The notes beneath the pieces were generated by a model. The model did not search any database, was not told the origin of the DNA, and worked only from the letters and a program-made list of their open reading frames with translations. A program made the translations under genes and the position numbers. Shown here piece by piece: positions 33,709 through 42,957 of a stretch of 49,002 nucleotides of DNA (positions within the stretch are counted from its first letter, which is position 1; every line of letters begins with the position of its first letter). The DNA comes from Prevotellaceae bacterium (GTDB lineage: Bacteria; Bacteroidota; Bacteroidia; Bacteroidales; Bacteroidaceae). The stretch is taken from the NCBI GenBank assembly GCA_029219385.1, contig JAQXTH010000011.1:1-49002 (forward strand), read 5' to 3'.

Positions 33709-34908
33709 TTTGGACGGAACAAAAAGTTGCGCATTTTCTCCTGCTTTGTAATAAGGTAGGGCATAGAGACGGTTGCCGTTGTCGTCCATAAGGGTGTAGA
33801 GAACCACGGCGTTGTCTGTCTTGTTGAAAGATTGGGATATTTTGCTGTCGGGGTTTAAAACGGCTTTGTTGTCGGTGGTGGTCATGCCATATATAAAAGG
33901 ACCGCGTTGCAAGGCAATCATGCCGGGTTGCAGGGGGTCGTATATGCGCAATATGGGTGTGGGTGTCTTGATTGTGATGATGTCGCCGAGTGCCCATTTA
34001 CCTTTAATGATGAAAAAGCCGTCTTTCGTTTCGGGCCGGATGCGCGTAATGCCGTTTACCATTATCAGAGTTTTGTTTCTGAATGGTTTGACCTCATATC
34101 CGCGAAGAAAGTCGTTTCCCGTTGCCCACGACGGAATGCGTATGTGGAAAGTCACTTCGCAAGAGTCTGCCGACAAATTGGCAGACGTGTGTATTAGTCT
34201 TTGGTTTGCGCCGACGGTTTCGCTGTCGTGAAGTTGAAAAGGATTTAAGTTTGGAACGAAAGTAATGGCAGTCTCGTTATACCATGGACTGCTGTTGACG
34301 CTTTGCAGATAGATGTCTATGTCTTTGTTCTTGATGTGGGCATTTGTGCGCATGAGCATATTGACATACACGTCTTTTCCACTAACTGAATATGCCAGTC
34401 TGTCAATTTCGCGCAACAACTGCATAGCCTCCATGCGGGCAGAAATGTCGCTGTCTGTCTGCCACTGTTTCAGAATGCTGTTTGCCAACACCCTTTCTGC
34501 CACCTCGAGATATTTTGCCTTGCCGGTGTGGTGAAAGAGCAGGTAGCTGTCGTCAAACAGTTTCAATGAAGCGGAGAGAGAGGCGGGTTTGTTTTTTTCT
34601 TCTCCCGTCAGTTTCAGGTTTGCGGTTGTCGTCTCCCATTGTTGCGCCAAGGCTTTGATTTTGGCTGAGGTAATTTTTTTGTGTTTCTTGTTGCGTGGAG
34701 TGGCCTGCGCTGCAATGCTGTCGGCCTTGTATTGCAAACCTTCCCAAAAGAAGTCCATCATATAGATACTGTCTTTGTCTATCGGTTTTAGCGGTAGAAG
34801 AACATCTGTTTGGGCACACAACGGTTGCCATGCAACGCAAAAAACCGAGAGCCACACACACACAAATTTAGTCAACCACAGGGAGAGTTGGTGTGTGTGT
34901 CTGCTCAT
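33706..34908 (-). CDS. divergent, half-size GH127-like secreted protein
   Basis: A 400-aa protein with a signal peptide (ending about SVFCVAWQPLCAQ). Residues about 100-170 are helical repeats (FDDSYLLFHHTGKAKYLEVAERVLAN). From about 175 it resembles the C-terminal beta-sandwich of GH127/DUF1680 proteins: DVYVNMLM, HIRIPSWATG, GKWALGDIITIKTPTPI, MIALQRGPFIYG. GH127 enzymes are about 600-680 aa with a Cys-rich zinc site and catalytic Cys. I see no such Cys cluster, so activity is doubtful. It overlaps the YhcH gene by 4 bp, making it the last gene of the nan operon. The match is weak and rests on the C-terminal part. Confidence 0.6.
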   Translation of the reverse strand: MSRHTHQLSLWLTKFVCVWLSVFCVAWQPLCAQTDVLLPLKPIDKDSIYMMDFFWEGLQYKADSIAAQATPRNKKHKKITSAKIKALAQQWETTTANLKLTGEEKNKPASLSASLKLFDDSYLLFHHTGKAKYLEVAERVLANSILKQWQTDSDISARMEAMQLLREIDRLAYSVSGKDVYVNMLMRTNAHIKNKDIDIYLQSVNSSPWYNETAITFVPNLNPFQLHDSETVGANQRLIHTSANLSADSCEVTFHIRIPSWATGNDFLRGYEVKPFRNKTLIMVNGITRIRPETKDGFFIIKGKWALGDIITIKTPTPILRIYDPLQPGMIALQRGPFIYGMTTTDNKAVLNPDSKISQSFNKTDNAVVLYTLMDDNGNRLYALPYYKAGENAQLFVPSK

Positions 34909-35351
34909 AGTTTAATCTTGGCCACAAGTTTCTTGATTGTGCCACTACCGACTATGGGCGCATGGGCATCTTCAGGAAAGACAATGCAAAATTCGCCGGG
35001 ACATAGGGTGAACCACTTGTGGCTCTCTGCACTGTAGAGGGCAAAATCGTTGTCAATGTCAAAGGGGGCATCACTCTCTCCGAGCGTGGAGAGGTGGCGC
35101 CAGCCGAAGTCTTCGCTACACGAGAGGGGAATATGTATGTCGATGTATTTGCGGTGTACTTCGAGTTTTTGTTTTGCCCGTTCCACCATCTCCGATTTGT
35201 TGACATTTATAAATAAGTCGTCGCCAACTATGTTAATGCGACCCGTGGGTGCGTTGGCGAGGTCGTGGGTGGCAAGATATTCAAACAAGGGTTTGAAGAG
35301 TGGGTGCAGCGCGAAGTATCGTTCTTTATCGCAGAGGTTGGCAATAATCAT
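34905..35351 (-). CDS. nanQ: YhcH/YjgK/YiaL family protein (sialic-acid anomerase-like)
   Basis: A 148-aa cupin-like protein of the YhcH family. E. coli YhcH (NanQ) speeds interconversion of sialic-acid anomers, and members often sit in sialic-acid operons. Typical blocks are FINVNKSEMV, KYIDIHIPLSCSEDFGW and CIVFPEDAHAPIV with the metal His and Glu. It lies 39 bp after nanE and overlaps the GH127-like gene by 4 bp. The gene symbol is by analogy. Confidence 0.85.
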   Translation of the reverse strand: MIIANLCDKERYFALHPLFKPLFEYLATHDLANAPTGRINIVGDDLFINVNKSEMVERAKQKLEVHRKYIDIHIPLSCSEDFGWRHLSTLGESDAPFDIDNDFALYSAESHKWFTLCPGEFCIVFPEDAHAPIVGSGTIKKLVAKIKL

Positions 35352-35390
35352 GTTGTGGGGCGTTTTTGTGTTTTAATGACCGGTTTGTGC

Positions 35391-36569
35391 TTATTTGCGG
35401 TTGGCTATCTCTTCGAGCATCAGCCAGCAGTTCATCAGTCCGCGAGGCACATGGAAACAGCCCTTCCATTTGCCACCTTTGAGGGGAAGCAACACTTCGC
35501 CTTGGCGGTTGAGATAGCCATACCATTCGGGATAGTCGGGATCGGTGAAGTGACTCCATGTATAGTCGTGAATGCGGTTGAACCATTCGAGGCACTGTTG
35601 GTTGCCGGTCAGTTGATAGCCTTTAAGCATAGAGATGAGTGTTTCAATATGCACCCACCAGAGTTTTTGGTCAAACTCCAGTTCGTGGCGTGGTTTGCCA
35701 AGTCTGTCCATGAAATAGAAAATGCCACCATATTGTTTGTCCCAGCCATATTCCACTTCGGCAAGGGCTATTTCTACGGCTTTGTCTATCAGTTGGGGGC
35801 GGTTGAGGCGTTTGCCCAGATCCATGAGAAACCATGTAGACTCAATGGCGTGGCCGGGGTTCATCTTGCGGCCATCGAGGCAGTCCACGAGTTGTCCGTC
35901 TTTGCCGAGGGCTTCGACAATAAGTCCCATTTGTGGCTGATAAAATACGTCGATTACTTCGTGAATGCAGTTATCGATTGTCTTTTGCAAAAAGTCGGGG
36001 TCGATGAGCGGTTCGAGTTCGAGAGACACGTTACACAAAATCATCGGCAAATCAAAAGTCTTGAGACTTCGTGCTCCGGCTGCGGCTTTATTCCAGCGAC
36101 CCTTGGGATTGTCGGTGCGAGAGAGAACAATGTCGAATGTTTTGCGTGCAATGTCGGCATACTCTTTGTTGCCCGTTGCAATAGAGAGTTGGCCGTATGC
36201 TATGGCGGCAAATGTATATGAGAAGATGTTGTAGGGTTCCACCAACGGGTGTCCCTCGCGGTCTATGGCGAAATACCAGTTATAGTTGCCGTCGTGACCA
36301 TATTTTTTCAGAAATTCGGCACCCTGTGTGGCACATTCCAGCCATTCGGGGCGTTTCTCCACGGTGTTGTAGAGTTTTGCAAACATCCACACTTCGCGAC
36401 ATTGCAGCCAGATGAATTTGTCGGTGTCATAGACGCTGCCATCGCGGTCGAGACATGAGAAATAACCGCCAAATTCGCGGTCTTGTGAGTTTTCGAGCCA
36501 GAAAGGCAACACTTTGTCGAGCAGTTCTGTCTTATACTGCAAGGATAGTTTTTTGAAATCAGTTTTCAT
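35391..36569 (-). CDS. nanE: AGE family N-acylglucosamine 2-epimerase (NanE, renin-binding-protein type)
   Basis: A 392-aa (alpha/alpha)6-barrel epimerase interconverting N-acetylmannosamine and N-acetylglucosamine. Bacteroides uses this AGE-type enzyme in place of the NanK/NanE pathway of enterics. Visible blocks are DREFGGYFSCLDRDGSVYD, KFIWLQCREVWMFAKLY, NPGHAIESTWFLMDLG (catalytic His) and KLWWVHIETLISMLKGY (second His). It lies 3 bp behind the transporter gene and 39 bp before the YhcH gene. No signal peptide, so cytoplasmic. Confidence 0.92.
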   Translation of the reverse strand: MKTDFKKLSLQYKTELLDKVLPFWLENSQDREFGGYFSCLDRDGSVYDTDKFIWLQCREVWMFAKLYNTVEKRPEWLECATQGAEFLKKYGHDGNYNWYFAIDREGHPLVEPYNIFSYTFAAIAYGQLSIATGNKEYADIARKTFDIVLSRTDNPKGRWNKAAAGARSLKTFDLPMILCNVSLELEPLIDPDFLQKTIDNCIHEVIDVFYQPQMGLIVEALGKDGQLVDCLDGRKMNPGHAIESTWFLMDLGKRLNRPQLIDKAVEIALAEVEYGWDKQYGGIFYFMDRLGKPRHELEFDQKLWWVHIETLISMLKGYQLTGNQQCLEWFNRIHDYTWSHFTDPDYPEWYGYLNRQGEVLLPLKGGKWKGCFHVPRGLMNCWLMLEEIANRK

Positions 36570-36572
36570 ATA

Positions 36573-39200
36573 TTATTTTTTTTGTTTGTCTAAAGTTTTC
36601 CAAGTCAGTCCATCGATTGTCTTTTTGTTGGGGAAAATCAGCGAAAGCAGCAGGGCGGCACCCACCGACACTGCCATGCTCACAAATCCGAAAAGGAAGA
36701 AATTGGCTTGGGTGAAATAATTCATGTAGAACACGGCTGCCGTGCCACAGATGAAGCCCACGAGTGAACACAAGGCATTTATGCGCTTGAAGAAAATGCC
36801 CATCAGGAACAGACCGCCGATGGCTCCGGTGAGCAGTCCGAGAATGGTGTTGAAGTAGTCCAACAGAGATTGAATGTTGACTATGGCCATGAGAATGGCT
36901 ATCAATGTGCCAATCACTCCTGCCACAATGCCCGAATAGCGTGCCACCGACAAGGTCTTCTTTTCGCTTGTTGTGGGTCGCCATTTTTTATACATATCCA
37001 TGGTGAAAGCCGTGCTTATCGAATTGATGTTAGACGAGATGGTGCTCATCGTGGCGGCAAACAGTGCTGCAATCAGCAATCCCGCAATGCCGGCCGGCAG
37101 TTGGCTCATCATGAAGAAGGGGAAGATTGCATCAGTTTTGCTCATTGTGATGTCGAGCGATGCGGGGTGTGTCTTGAAGAAAGTATAGAGGCCGGTGCCA
37201 ATCGTGTAGAAGATAATCGACACGAGAATGCTCAAAATTCCGTTTGTGATAATGCTGCGCGAGGCGGCGCGTTCGCTGTTGGTGGTCATGTAGCGTTGAA
37301 TCACTGTTTGGTCCGAAGTGTAGGAAATGAGGTTGTTGGCAAGTCCGCCCACAATGATCACCCAGAAGGTGGGAGTGCGATAGTCAAACGACCAGTCAAA
37401 CAAAACAAATTTGTCGTTGGCCGTGGCAATGTCGAAAAATCCTGTCGCTCCGCCCCCCGTTTGTGTCACGAGATATATGGCGGCCAAGAGTGCTCCGCCA
37501 ACAAGTATTATGCCCTGCACCACGTCGCCCCATACTACGGCCTCCATGCCGCCCATTGTGCAATAGGCAATCGTGATGACCGACATCAGCAATATGCACA
37601 CAAAAATGTCAATGCCTGTCACGGCCGACATGGCCAGCGATGGCAGAAACAATACCAATGCCATGCGCGCCACCATGAAAATGATAAACAAGGCACTGGC
37701 CATAAATCTCACGCCATAACTGAAGCGACGCTCCAGATAGGCATAGGCCGTGGTCACGTTGAGACGGCGGAAAAATGGCAGATAGTATTTTATTACGGGA
37801 AAGGCCACCAATAAAATCATTATCTGCATGGGGTAGTATTTCCAATCGGTGGCGTATGCCTTGGCTGGAATGGACATATAGGTGATTGCGCTCAGCATGG
37901 TGGCAAAAATACTAATGCCCGCAGCCCACCACGGAATGCGGCCACCGCCGGTGAAAAAGTCGTTTGAGTTTTTCTCGCGGTGCATGAAATACCAGCCCAA
38001 GAGCAACATGGCCAAAAGATAGGCGGCAAGCACCGTCCAGTTGAGCCAACCGAAGTTGGCATCATAGTTCACCTTTATGCCGGTTACTCTGTCGGTCCTT
38101 ATTCCGGGCTTGCTCTCTCCGCCCACCATAATCCATTGATGCCCACCGTCGGTGGCAATGTCTATGAGGCCTGCCCCGGCAGTGGCAAGCGAGGGGTCTC
38201 CGTCGAGTGTTGCCCATGTGTCGGTGATGGTGTTGTAGGTGAGCATTGAGGTGCGAAACCTATACCATTCGGCAGGGTGGCTCAGATACTCCTGCTGCAG
38301 TGTGGGACTATTCAGCTCGGGGTGTGACGTGCGCCAAAGGGCCGAGTCGAAAATCTCTTTGTCGGTGCCGCCCAGGCATACAATATACGATGCTCCGGAG
38401 TTTACACACGTTGCTCCCACAAGGGCTACCGGCTTGTTGCCATCGGTGATGGGGGCAATGGTTTTCCATGTGTTTGAGAGAGGGTCGAAGGCAACACCGT
38501 CGTTGTTGGTGGCGGTTTGGTTATATCCGCCTATGAGGTAGAATATCGGTCCGACTGCTCCGCTTTGCACTATGGCAACGGGTTGCAGGCGAGTGTTGCC
38601 CGGAAAGTCGGGCAGGCTTTCCCACTTGTTGCCACCGGGATATTTCAGTCTGAAAGCTTTGTTGGTGGCGGTGCCGTTGTTTTGACCGCCTGCCACATAT
38701 ATATAGCCGCTGCCATACGCACCGGCCATGTTGTCGAGGCCGAGTGGCAGTGGTGGCAGTGGTGTTTGTTTTGCCTTGCCGGTCTTGTCGATTGTCAGTG
38801 CCACTGCGTTGGCGAGGCTTTGCCTGCCGTCTGTGCCGCCAATCAAGACCATGCCGTCGCCAACGGATAGCCCAACACCATATGCCGAGGCGTGGGTCAT
38901 GTTGCCTATGGCGCGCCATTGGGTGTCGGTGGAGGGGTTGAGCGCATAGATTGTGTCGTAGAATTTCTTCTCGCCACCCATGGCGGCAGGCACTGTGGGA
39001 AAGTTACAACCGCCTGCAACCACAATGTTGCCGTCCACTGCTCCGCTATATGGTGCCGAAACACCTTGGTTGCAGCCAACCCTCAGCGATGGCAGTGTTT
39101 TGAACAGGGCAGAGTTGAATGAACGCTTTTGGACCTGGTCAGCAATGGCAACACACACGCTTATGACAAACAGTGTGGAGAGTAGAAAGACTTTTTTCAT
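36573..39200 (-). CDS. NanM-like mutarotase (kelch) fused to a sodium:solute symporter (sialic-acid uptake)
   Basis: An 875-aa fusion. A signal peptide (1-20) is followed by a kelch beta-propeller (about 35-385), with repeats such as NIVVAGGCNF, MVLIGGTDGR, YIYVAGGQNN and FYLIGGYNQ, of the cyclically permuted NanM mutarotase type. From about 388 (FGWLNWTVLAAYLLAMLLLGWYF) there are about 13-14 membrane segments of an SSS symporter, including GGRIPWWAAGISIFATMLSAITYM and SYTSDQTVIQRYM. The propeller would lie in the periplasm and hand the right sialic-acid anomer to the permease. It lies between nanA (37 bp) and nanE (3 bp). Confidence 0.92.
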   Translation of the reverse strand: MKKVFLLSTLFVISVCVAIADQVQKRSFNSALFKTLPSLRVGCNQGVSAPYSGAVDGNIVVAGGCNFPTVPAAMGGEKKFYDTIYALNPSTDTQWRAIGNMTHASAYGVGLSVGDGMVLIGGTDGRQSLANAVALTIDKTGKAKQTPLPPLPLGLDNMAGAYGSGYIYVAGGQNNGTATNKAFRLKYPGGNKWESLPDFPGNTRLQPVAIVQSGAVGPIFYLIGGYNQTATNNDGVAFDPLSNTWKTIAPITDGNKPVALVGATCVNSGASYIVCLGGTDKEIFDSALWRTSHPELNSPTLQQEYLSHPAEWYRFRTSMLTYNTITDTWATLDGDPSLATAGAGLIDIATDGGHQWIMVGGESKPGIRTDRVTGIKVNYDANFGWLNWTVLAAYLLAMLLLGWYFMHREKNSNDFFTGGGRIPWWAAGISIFATMLSAITYMSIPAKAYATDWKYYPMQIMILLVAFPVIKYYLPFFRRLNVTTAYAYLERRFSYGVRFMASALFIIFMVARMALVLFLPSLAMSAVTGIDIFVCILLMSVITIAYCTMGGMEAVVWGDVVQGIILVGGALLAAIYLVTQTGGGATGFFDIATANDKFVLFDWSFDYRTPTFWVIIVGGLANNLISYTSDQTVIQRYMTTNSERAASRSIITNGILSILVSIIFYTIGTGLYTFFKTHPASLDITMSKTDAIFPFFMMSQLPAGIAGLLIAALFAATMSTISSNINSISTAFTMDMYKKWRPTTSEKKTLSVARYSGIVAGVIGTLIAILMAIVNIQSLLDYFNTILGLLTGAIGGLFLMGIFFKRINALCSLVGFICGTAAVFYMNYFTQANFFLFGFVSMAVSVGAALLLSLIFPNKKTIDGLTWKTLDKQKK

Positions 39201-39237
39201 GGCTCAAATGGTGGCAAAAGGCTTGTGGGGATTTGTC

Positions 39238-40185
39238 TTATTTGTTGCAACGGTCAAAGAAACCAATTTCTTCAAGTTCTTTCTTGAGTTGGACTTCTTC
39301 TTGGTCGGTGATATTTTGAAATGGGGTTCGGTTTTTGCCAAGGTCAAAGCCGATGAGTTTCATAATGCGTTTACCACCCACGATATTGCCTCTGAAATGG
39401 CATATCACGTCTATCACGTCTTGGGCAAAGTTTTGCAGTTCGCGAGCTTTTTCGAGGTCGCCCTTCTGCCAAGCGTCTATTATGCCGGTCAATACTCGGC
39501 CGTTGTAGTTGGTTGTGCCACCTATGCCGCCTTGTGCGCCACCCATGGCGAGACAGGGCAAAATGGTTTCGTCTTGTCCGTGGAGCATATCATATTTGCC
39601 GTTGGCATAGCGACGGCAGCGATTATATTCATAGAGACTTTCAAAGGTATATTTTATGCCGGCGAGATTTGGAATGCGTCCACTTTCGTCGACAGCCTTG
39701 AGGAAGTCATACATCGACAGATATGCACCGTTGAAGGCCGGAATGTGGTAATAGTAGAAGGGCAGTTCGGGTGCTCCGCCGGCAATCTCTTCGCAATAGT
39801 CCACGAGTTCTGCCACTCTGCCAATTTTGGGAAATGGGGTAGCCATTGCGCCAATGCCCCATGCTCCGATTTTTTGTGCGTGGGCGGCAAGTCGGCGGCT
39901 GCTTTTCACGCAGGTGCTACCCACGTGCACAATCACCTTGAAACCATTCTCCTTCAGCAGAGGGTCGCCATTGACGGCATCCACCCATGCTTCTGCCAAG
40001 GTCATGCGCTCTTCTTCGGTGAGCATATAACCCTCGCCCGATGAACCGTTTATAAACACGCCTTTCAATCCGTTGCGTCCAAGCATGGAGGCGTAGCGTG
40101 CGATTATCCCACAATTTATTTCGTTGTTCTCGTTAAAGGGTGTAAAGGGGGCATCAATCAAGCCTTTGATTTTTTCCATAACCAT
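39238..40185 (-). CDS. nanA: N-acetylneuraminate lyase NanA (NanL)
   Basis: Class I aldolase of the DapA/NanA family, 315 aa, splitting sialic acid into N-acetylmannosamine and pyruvate. The GSSGE motif is at 48-51, the Schiff-base lysine is K178 in AGIKYT, and the catalytic Tyr is about Y146 in YYYHIP. ATG 40185 or the next in-frame ATG (40179, MEKIKG) may be the real start. It is the first gene of the leftward nanA-transporter-nanE-yhcH-GH127-like operon and has a -7 box at 40208-40215. The lyase then epimerase order matches the Bacteroides NanLET pathway. Confidence 0.94.
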   Translation of the reverse strand: MVMEKIKGLIDAPFTPFNENNEINCGIIARYASMLGRNGLKGVFINGSSGEGYMLTEEERMTLAEAWVDAVNGDPLLKENGFKVIVHVGSTCVKSSRRLAAHAQKIGAWGIGAMATPFPKIGRVAELVDYCEEIAGGAPELPFYYYHIPAFNGAYLSMYDFLKAVDESGRIPNLAGIKYTFESLYEYNRCRRYANGKYDMLHGQDETILPCLAMGGAQGGIGGTTNYNGRVLTGIIDAWQKGDLEKARELQNFAQDVIDVICHFRGNIVGGKRIMKLIGFDLGKNRTPFQNITDQEEVQLKKELEEIGFFDRCNK

Positions 40186-40207
40186 TAGATTTAAATATAT
40201 TTTCGTG

Positions 40208-40215
40208 CAAATATA
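40208..40215 (-). promoter_or_regulatory. predicted -7 box of the nan operon promoter
   Basis: TATATTTG on the minus strand (exact TAnnTTTG), 22 bp before the nanA ATG. A CTTG lies 16 bases upstream, shorter than the normal 19-21 spacing. Confidence 0.45.
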
Positions 40216-40309
40216 CTTAAATATGGTGATACAAGGTTGATTTATGCACCTAAAAACTTATTTTGCAATGGAATGAGCGGCTTGATTACGACCACAATTT
40301 TATAGTGTT

Positions 40310-40387
40310 CTAAGTTAGGGTGCTATAGTTGCTTAATCTAGGGTGTTATAGCACGCTAACTTAGAGTGCTATAACACCCTAAGTTAG
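40310..40387. repeat. iterated 19-bp motif with large inverted repeat between pstB and nanA
   Basis: CTAAGTTAGGGTGCTATAG (40310-40328) is followed by two degenerate copies (40332-40351 and 40356-40373). It is inverted almost perfectly as CTATAACACCCTAAGTTAG (40369-40387). Outer arms match at 18 of 19. It lies 29 bp past the pstB stop and could end the pst transcript, but the array is longer than a terminator needs. Confidence 0.8.
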
Positions 40388-40415
40388 CGAACTAAAATTT
40401 TTGCGGCTCACTTTT

Positions 40416-41177
40416 CTATCCGAAGTGACCGGCGAGATATGCCTTGGTTTGTTGATGAGAGGGTGAGGTGAAGAGGCGCTCCGTTTCGTCATATTCTATC
40501 AACTCACCGAGATACATAAACATTGAGCGCGAGGCAATGCGTCGTGCTTGTCCCATATTGTGGGTGACTATCACGATTGTCACTTCGTTTTTCAGTTGCA
40601 GCAGCAATTCTTCTATGCGTGCAGTGGCGATAGGGTCGAGGGCCGAGGTGGGTTCGTCCATGAGAAGCACTTTTGGCTTGAGAGCCAAAGCGCGGGCAAT
40701 GCAGAGTCGTTGTTGCTGTCCGCCCGAAAGGAAGGTGCCACGTTTTGTCAACACGTCTTTCACTTCGTCCCACAGTCCCACGCTTTTGAGTGTTGTCTCA
40801 ATTATCTCGGCGCGTCGTTGGCGGTTAGTCCTTATGCCACTCAGTGTGTAGCCCGCCATCACGTTTTCGGCAATGCTCATGGTGGGGAAGGGGTTGGGTT
40901 GTTGAAACACCATGCCTATTTTGCGTCTCACTGCGATGTCGGGCATTTCCAAGATGTTTTGGTTTTCGAGAAGAATTTGTCCGGTCACGGTGATATTCTT
41001 GTAAAGGCTGTGCATTCGGTTCAAGGCCCGTAGCAGGGTGCTTTTGCCACAGCCCGAGGGACCCATGATTGCCGTGATTTGGTTTTGGCGAATGTCGGCA
41101 CTGACATTTTTCACCGACATCACACTCGAGGTGTAGGATATGTTGAGGTTTTTAATAGATATAATGTTTGTATCCAT
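40416..41177 (-). CDS. pstB: phosphate ABC transporter ATP-binding protein PstB
   Basis: ATPase of the high-affinity phosphate importer, 253 aa. Walker A GPSGCGKST is at 39-47, the Q-loop MVFQQPNPFP follows, the signature LSGGQQQRL and Walker B VLLMDEPTSALDP are intact, and the H-loop is VTHNM. The MDEPTSALDPIAT block is typical of PstB. It is the last gene of pstS-pstC-pstA-pstB, 9 bp after pstA. No phoU follows. Confidence 0.96.
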   Translation of the reverse strand: MDTNIISIKNLNISYTSSVMSVKNVSADIRQNQITAIMGPSGCGKSTLLRALNRMHSLYKNITVTGQILLENQNILEMPDIAVRRKIGMVFQQPNPFPTMSIAENVMAGYTLSGIRTNRQRRAEIIETTLKSVGLWDEVKDVLTKRGTFLSGGQQQRLCIARALALKPKVLLMDEPTSALDPIATARIEELLLQLKNEVTIVIVTHNMGQARRIASRSMFMYLGELIEYDETERLFTSPSHQQTKAYLAGHFG

Positions 41178-41186
41178 GATAAATGT

Positions 41187-42056
41187 TTAGTGGCTTACGC
41201 GTTTGTTTATTATTTTTGCGGTGGTGTTGAGCATTAACACAATGAACAGAAGCAACAGCGAGGTGCCCCATACGAGTGGTTGCAACACGGGGTCATTGTA
41301 GAATTGCCAGATGAGCATAGGCAAACTTGACATGGGCAGGTCGGCTCGCCATTGTATAAGTGAGCAACCCAGCGCGGTGAACATGAGTGGGGCTGTTTCG
41401 CCTATCACGCGCGACATGGCAAGCAAAATGCCGGTCACAATACTGCCCGAGGCAGAAGGCAACAACACTTTGATGACAGTGCGCCGATAGTCTCCGCCAA
41501 GGGCGAGCGAACTCTCTTTCAACCCTGCCGGCAACATTTTGAGGGCTTCCTCGGTTGATCTCACTATGAGTGGCAACATCATGATGCATAGCGCAATAGA
41601 ACCGGCTAGAGCACTATATCCATGGAAAGGTACCACTGCCCATACATAAACCACAATGCCTATGATGATAGAGGGGGTGCCTTGAAGCAAGTCGGTCATG
41701 TAGCTTATCACATGAGAGTAGCGCGAGTGGCGGTTTTCGGCCAGACAAGTGCCACACATCACCCCGAGAGGAATGGCAATCAATGAGGCAAGAAGCAACA
41801 TTATCAGCGTGCCCACAATGCCGTTGGCAATTCCGCCAGGAATGGGCTCACCATTGTTGATGGCCATCATTGCTTTGAAAGTGGTGGGGGTGGGCTGTGT
41901 GATGAATTGCCAATTTATCAGTCCGATTCCTTCATAAAACACCTTGCCCAAGATAAGGGCAAGAGGCAATGCCGAGAGAAAGGCCGTGACGCATACTCCG
42001 ATGTGGAGCATTTTGCTTTGAGCATAGCGCCGTTTGGTATTTGTGTTGATTTTCAT
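41187..42056 (-). CDS. pstA: phosphate ABC transporter permease PstA
   Basis: Inner-membrane permease, 289 aa with six hydrophobic segments. The EAA-like loop (EALKMLPAGLKESSLALGG) and AMSRVIGETAPLMFTALG are PstA signatures. It pairs with PstC to form the channel and is 7 bp from pstC. Confidence 0.94.
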   Translation of the reverse strand: MKINTNTKRRYAQSKMLHIGVCVTAFLSALPLALILGKVFYEGIGLINWQFITQPTPTTFKAMMAINNGEPIPGGIANGIVGTLIMLLLASLIAIPLGVMCGTCLAENRHSRYSHVISYMTDLLQGTPSIIIGIVVYVWAVVPFHGYSALAGSIALCIMMLPLIVRSTEEALKMLPAGLKESSLALGGDYRRTVIKVLLPSASGSIVTGILLAMSRVIGETAPLMFTALGCSLIQWRADLPMSSLPMLIWQFYNDPVLQPLVWGTSLLLLFIVLMLNTTAKIINKRVSH

Positions 42057-42063
42057 GATTTGT

Positions 42064-42945
42064 TTAGCGTTTTATGGCGTTGCGGCGTATTATGATTTTT
42101 CCGATGATGTTTATAATGGCAGTGATCACAAACAAGATGAGGGCAATGGCAAAAAGCGAAGACAACTTCAGACCGTCGGCTTCACCAAATTGGTTTGCCA
42201 CGATGCTGGCCATTGAGTTGCCCGTGTCATAGATTGAACCGGGAATTTGGTTGGTGTTGCCAATGAGCATGGTGACAGTCATGGTCTCGCCCAATGCACG
42301 CCCCACGGCAAGAATAAAGGCCGAGAAGATGCCCGAACCGGCAGTGGGAAACACAATCTTGCCCAACACCTCGGCGCGTGTGGCTCCAAGGCTGTAGGCT
42401 CCTTCTTTGAGGTTGGCCGGCACCATTTTGATAAACTCTGTGCTCAGCGAGGCTGCGTAGGGTATTATCATTATGGTGAGCACGAGCGATGCCGTGAGAA
42501 TGCCTGACCCCTGAGGCGACAAGCCGAGTGTCATCACTATGGGGCGCAACACATAGAAGCCCCATAGACCGTAGATTACCGACGGAATGCCGGCCAAGAG
42601 ATCGACAATCGTGCCGAGCGTCTTGGCTAAGGTGGTGCCTTTGTAGTATTCACCATTGAAGAGGGCAATCGACAGGCTGAAGGGCACACAGAGAATCAAG
42701 GCAAGCAAGGTTGTGAGCAAGGTGCCAAGGATAAAAGGCAGGGCACCATACGACTCGCTGCCCGGAGTTTGGCTCCATTCGCTCGAAAACAAAAATCCAA
42801 AGAAGCCAAACTTGCCAAAGGCATCAACGGAGTTTGTCACCAACGATAGCACAACAGCCCCACAAACGAGTGGCACAAAGACCGCTGCGCTTGTGAGGAC
42901 TATTTTAAATCCCGAGTCGGGAGACAATTTTATTGTTTTGGTCAT
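42064..42945 (-). CDS. pstC: phosphate ABC transporter permease PstC
   Basis: Inner-membrane permease, 293 aa. The phosphate-family blocks AGIPSVIYGLWGFYVL, EFIKMVPANLKEGAYSLGATRAEVLGKIVFP (EAA loop) and AVGRALGETMTVTMLIGN are present. It follows pstS by 12 bp and pairs with PstA. Confidence 0.94.
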   Translation of the reverse strand: MTKTIKLSPDSGFKIVLTSAAVFVPLVCGAVVLSLVTNSVDAFGKFGFFGFLFSSEWSQTPGSESYGALPFILGTLLTTLLALILCVPFSLSIALFNGEYYKGTTLAKTLGTIVDLLAGIPSVIYGLWGFYVLRPIVMTLGLSPQGSGILTASLVLTIMIIPYAASLSTEFIKMVPANLKEGAYSLGATRAEVLGKIVFPTAGSGIFSAFILAVGRALGETMTVTMLIGNTNQIPGSIYDTGNSMASIVANQFGEADGLKLSSLFAIALILFVITAIINIIGKIIIRRNAIKR

Positions 42946-42957
42946 AGAGACTTTGGA

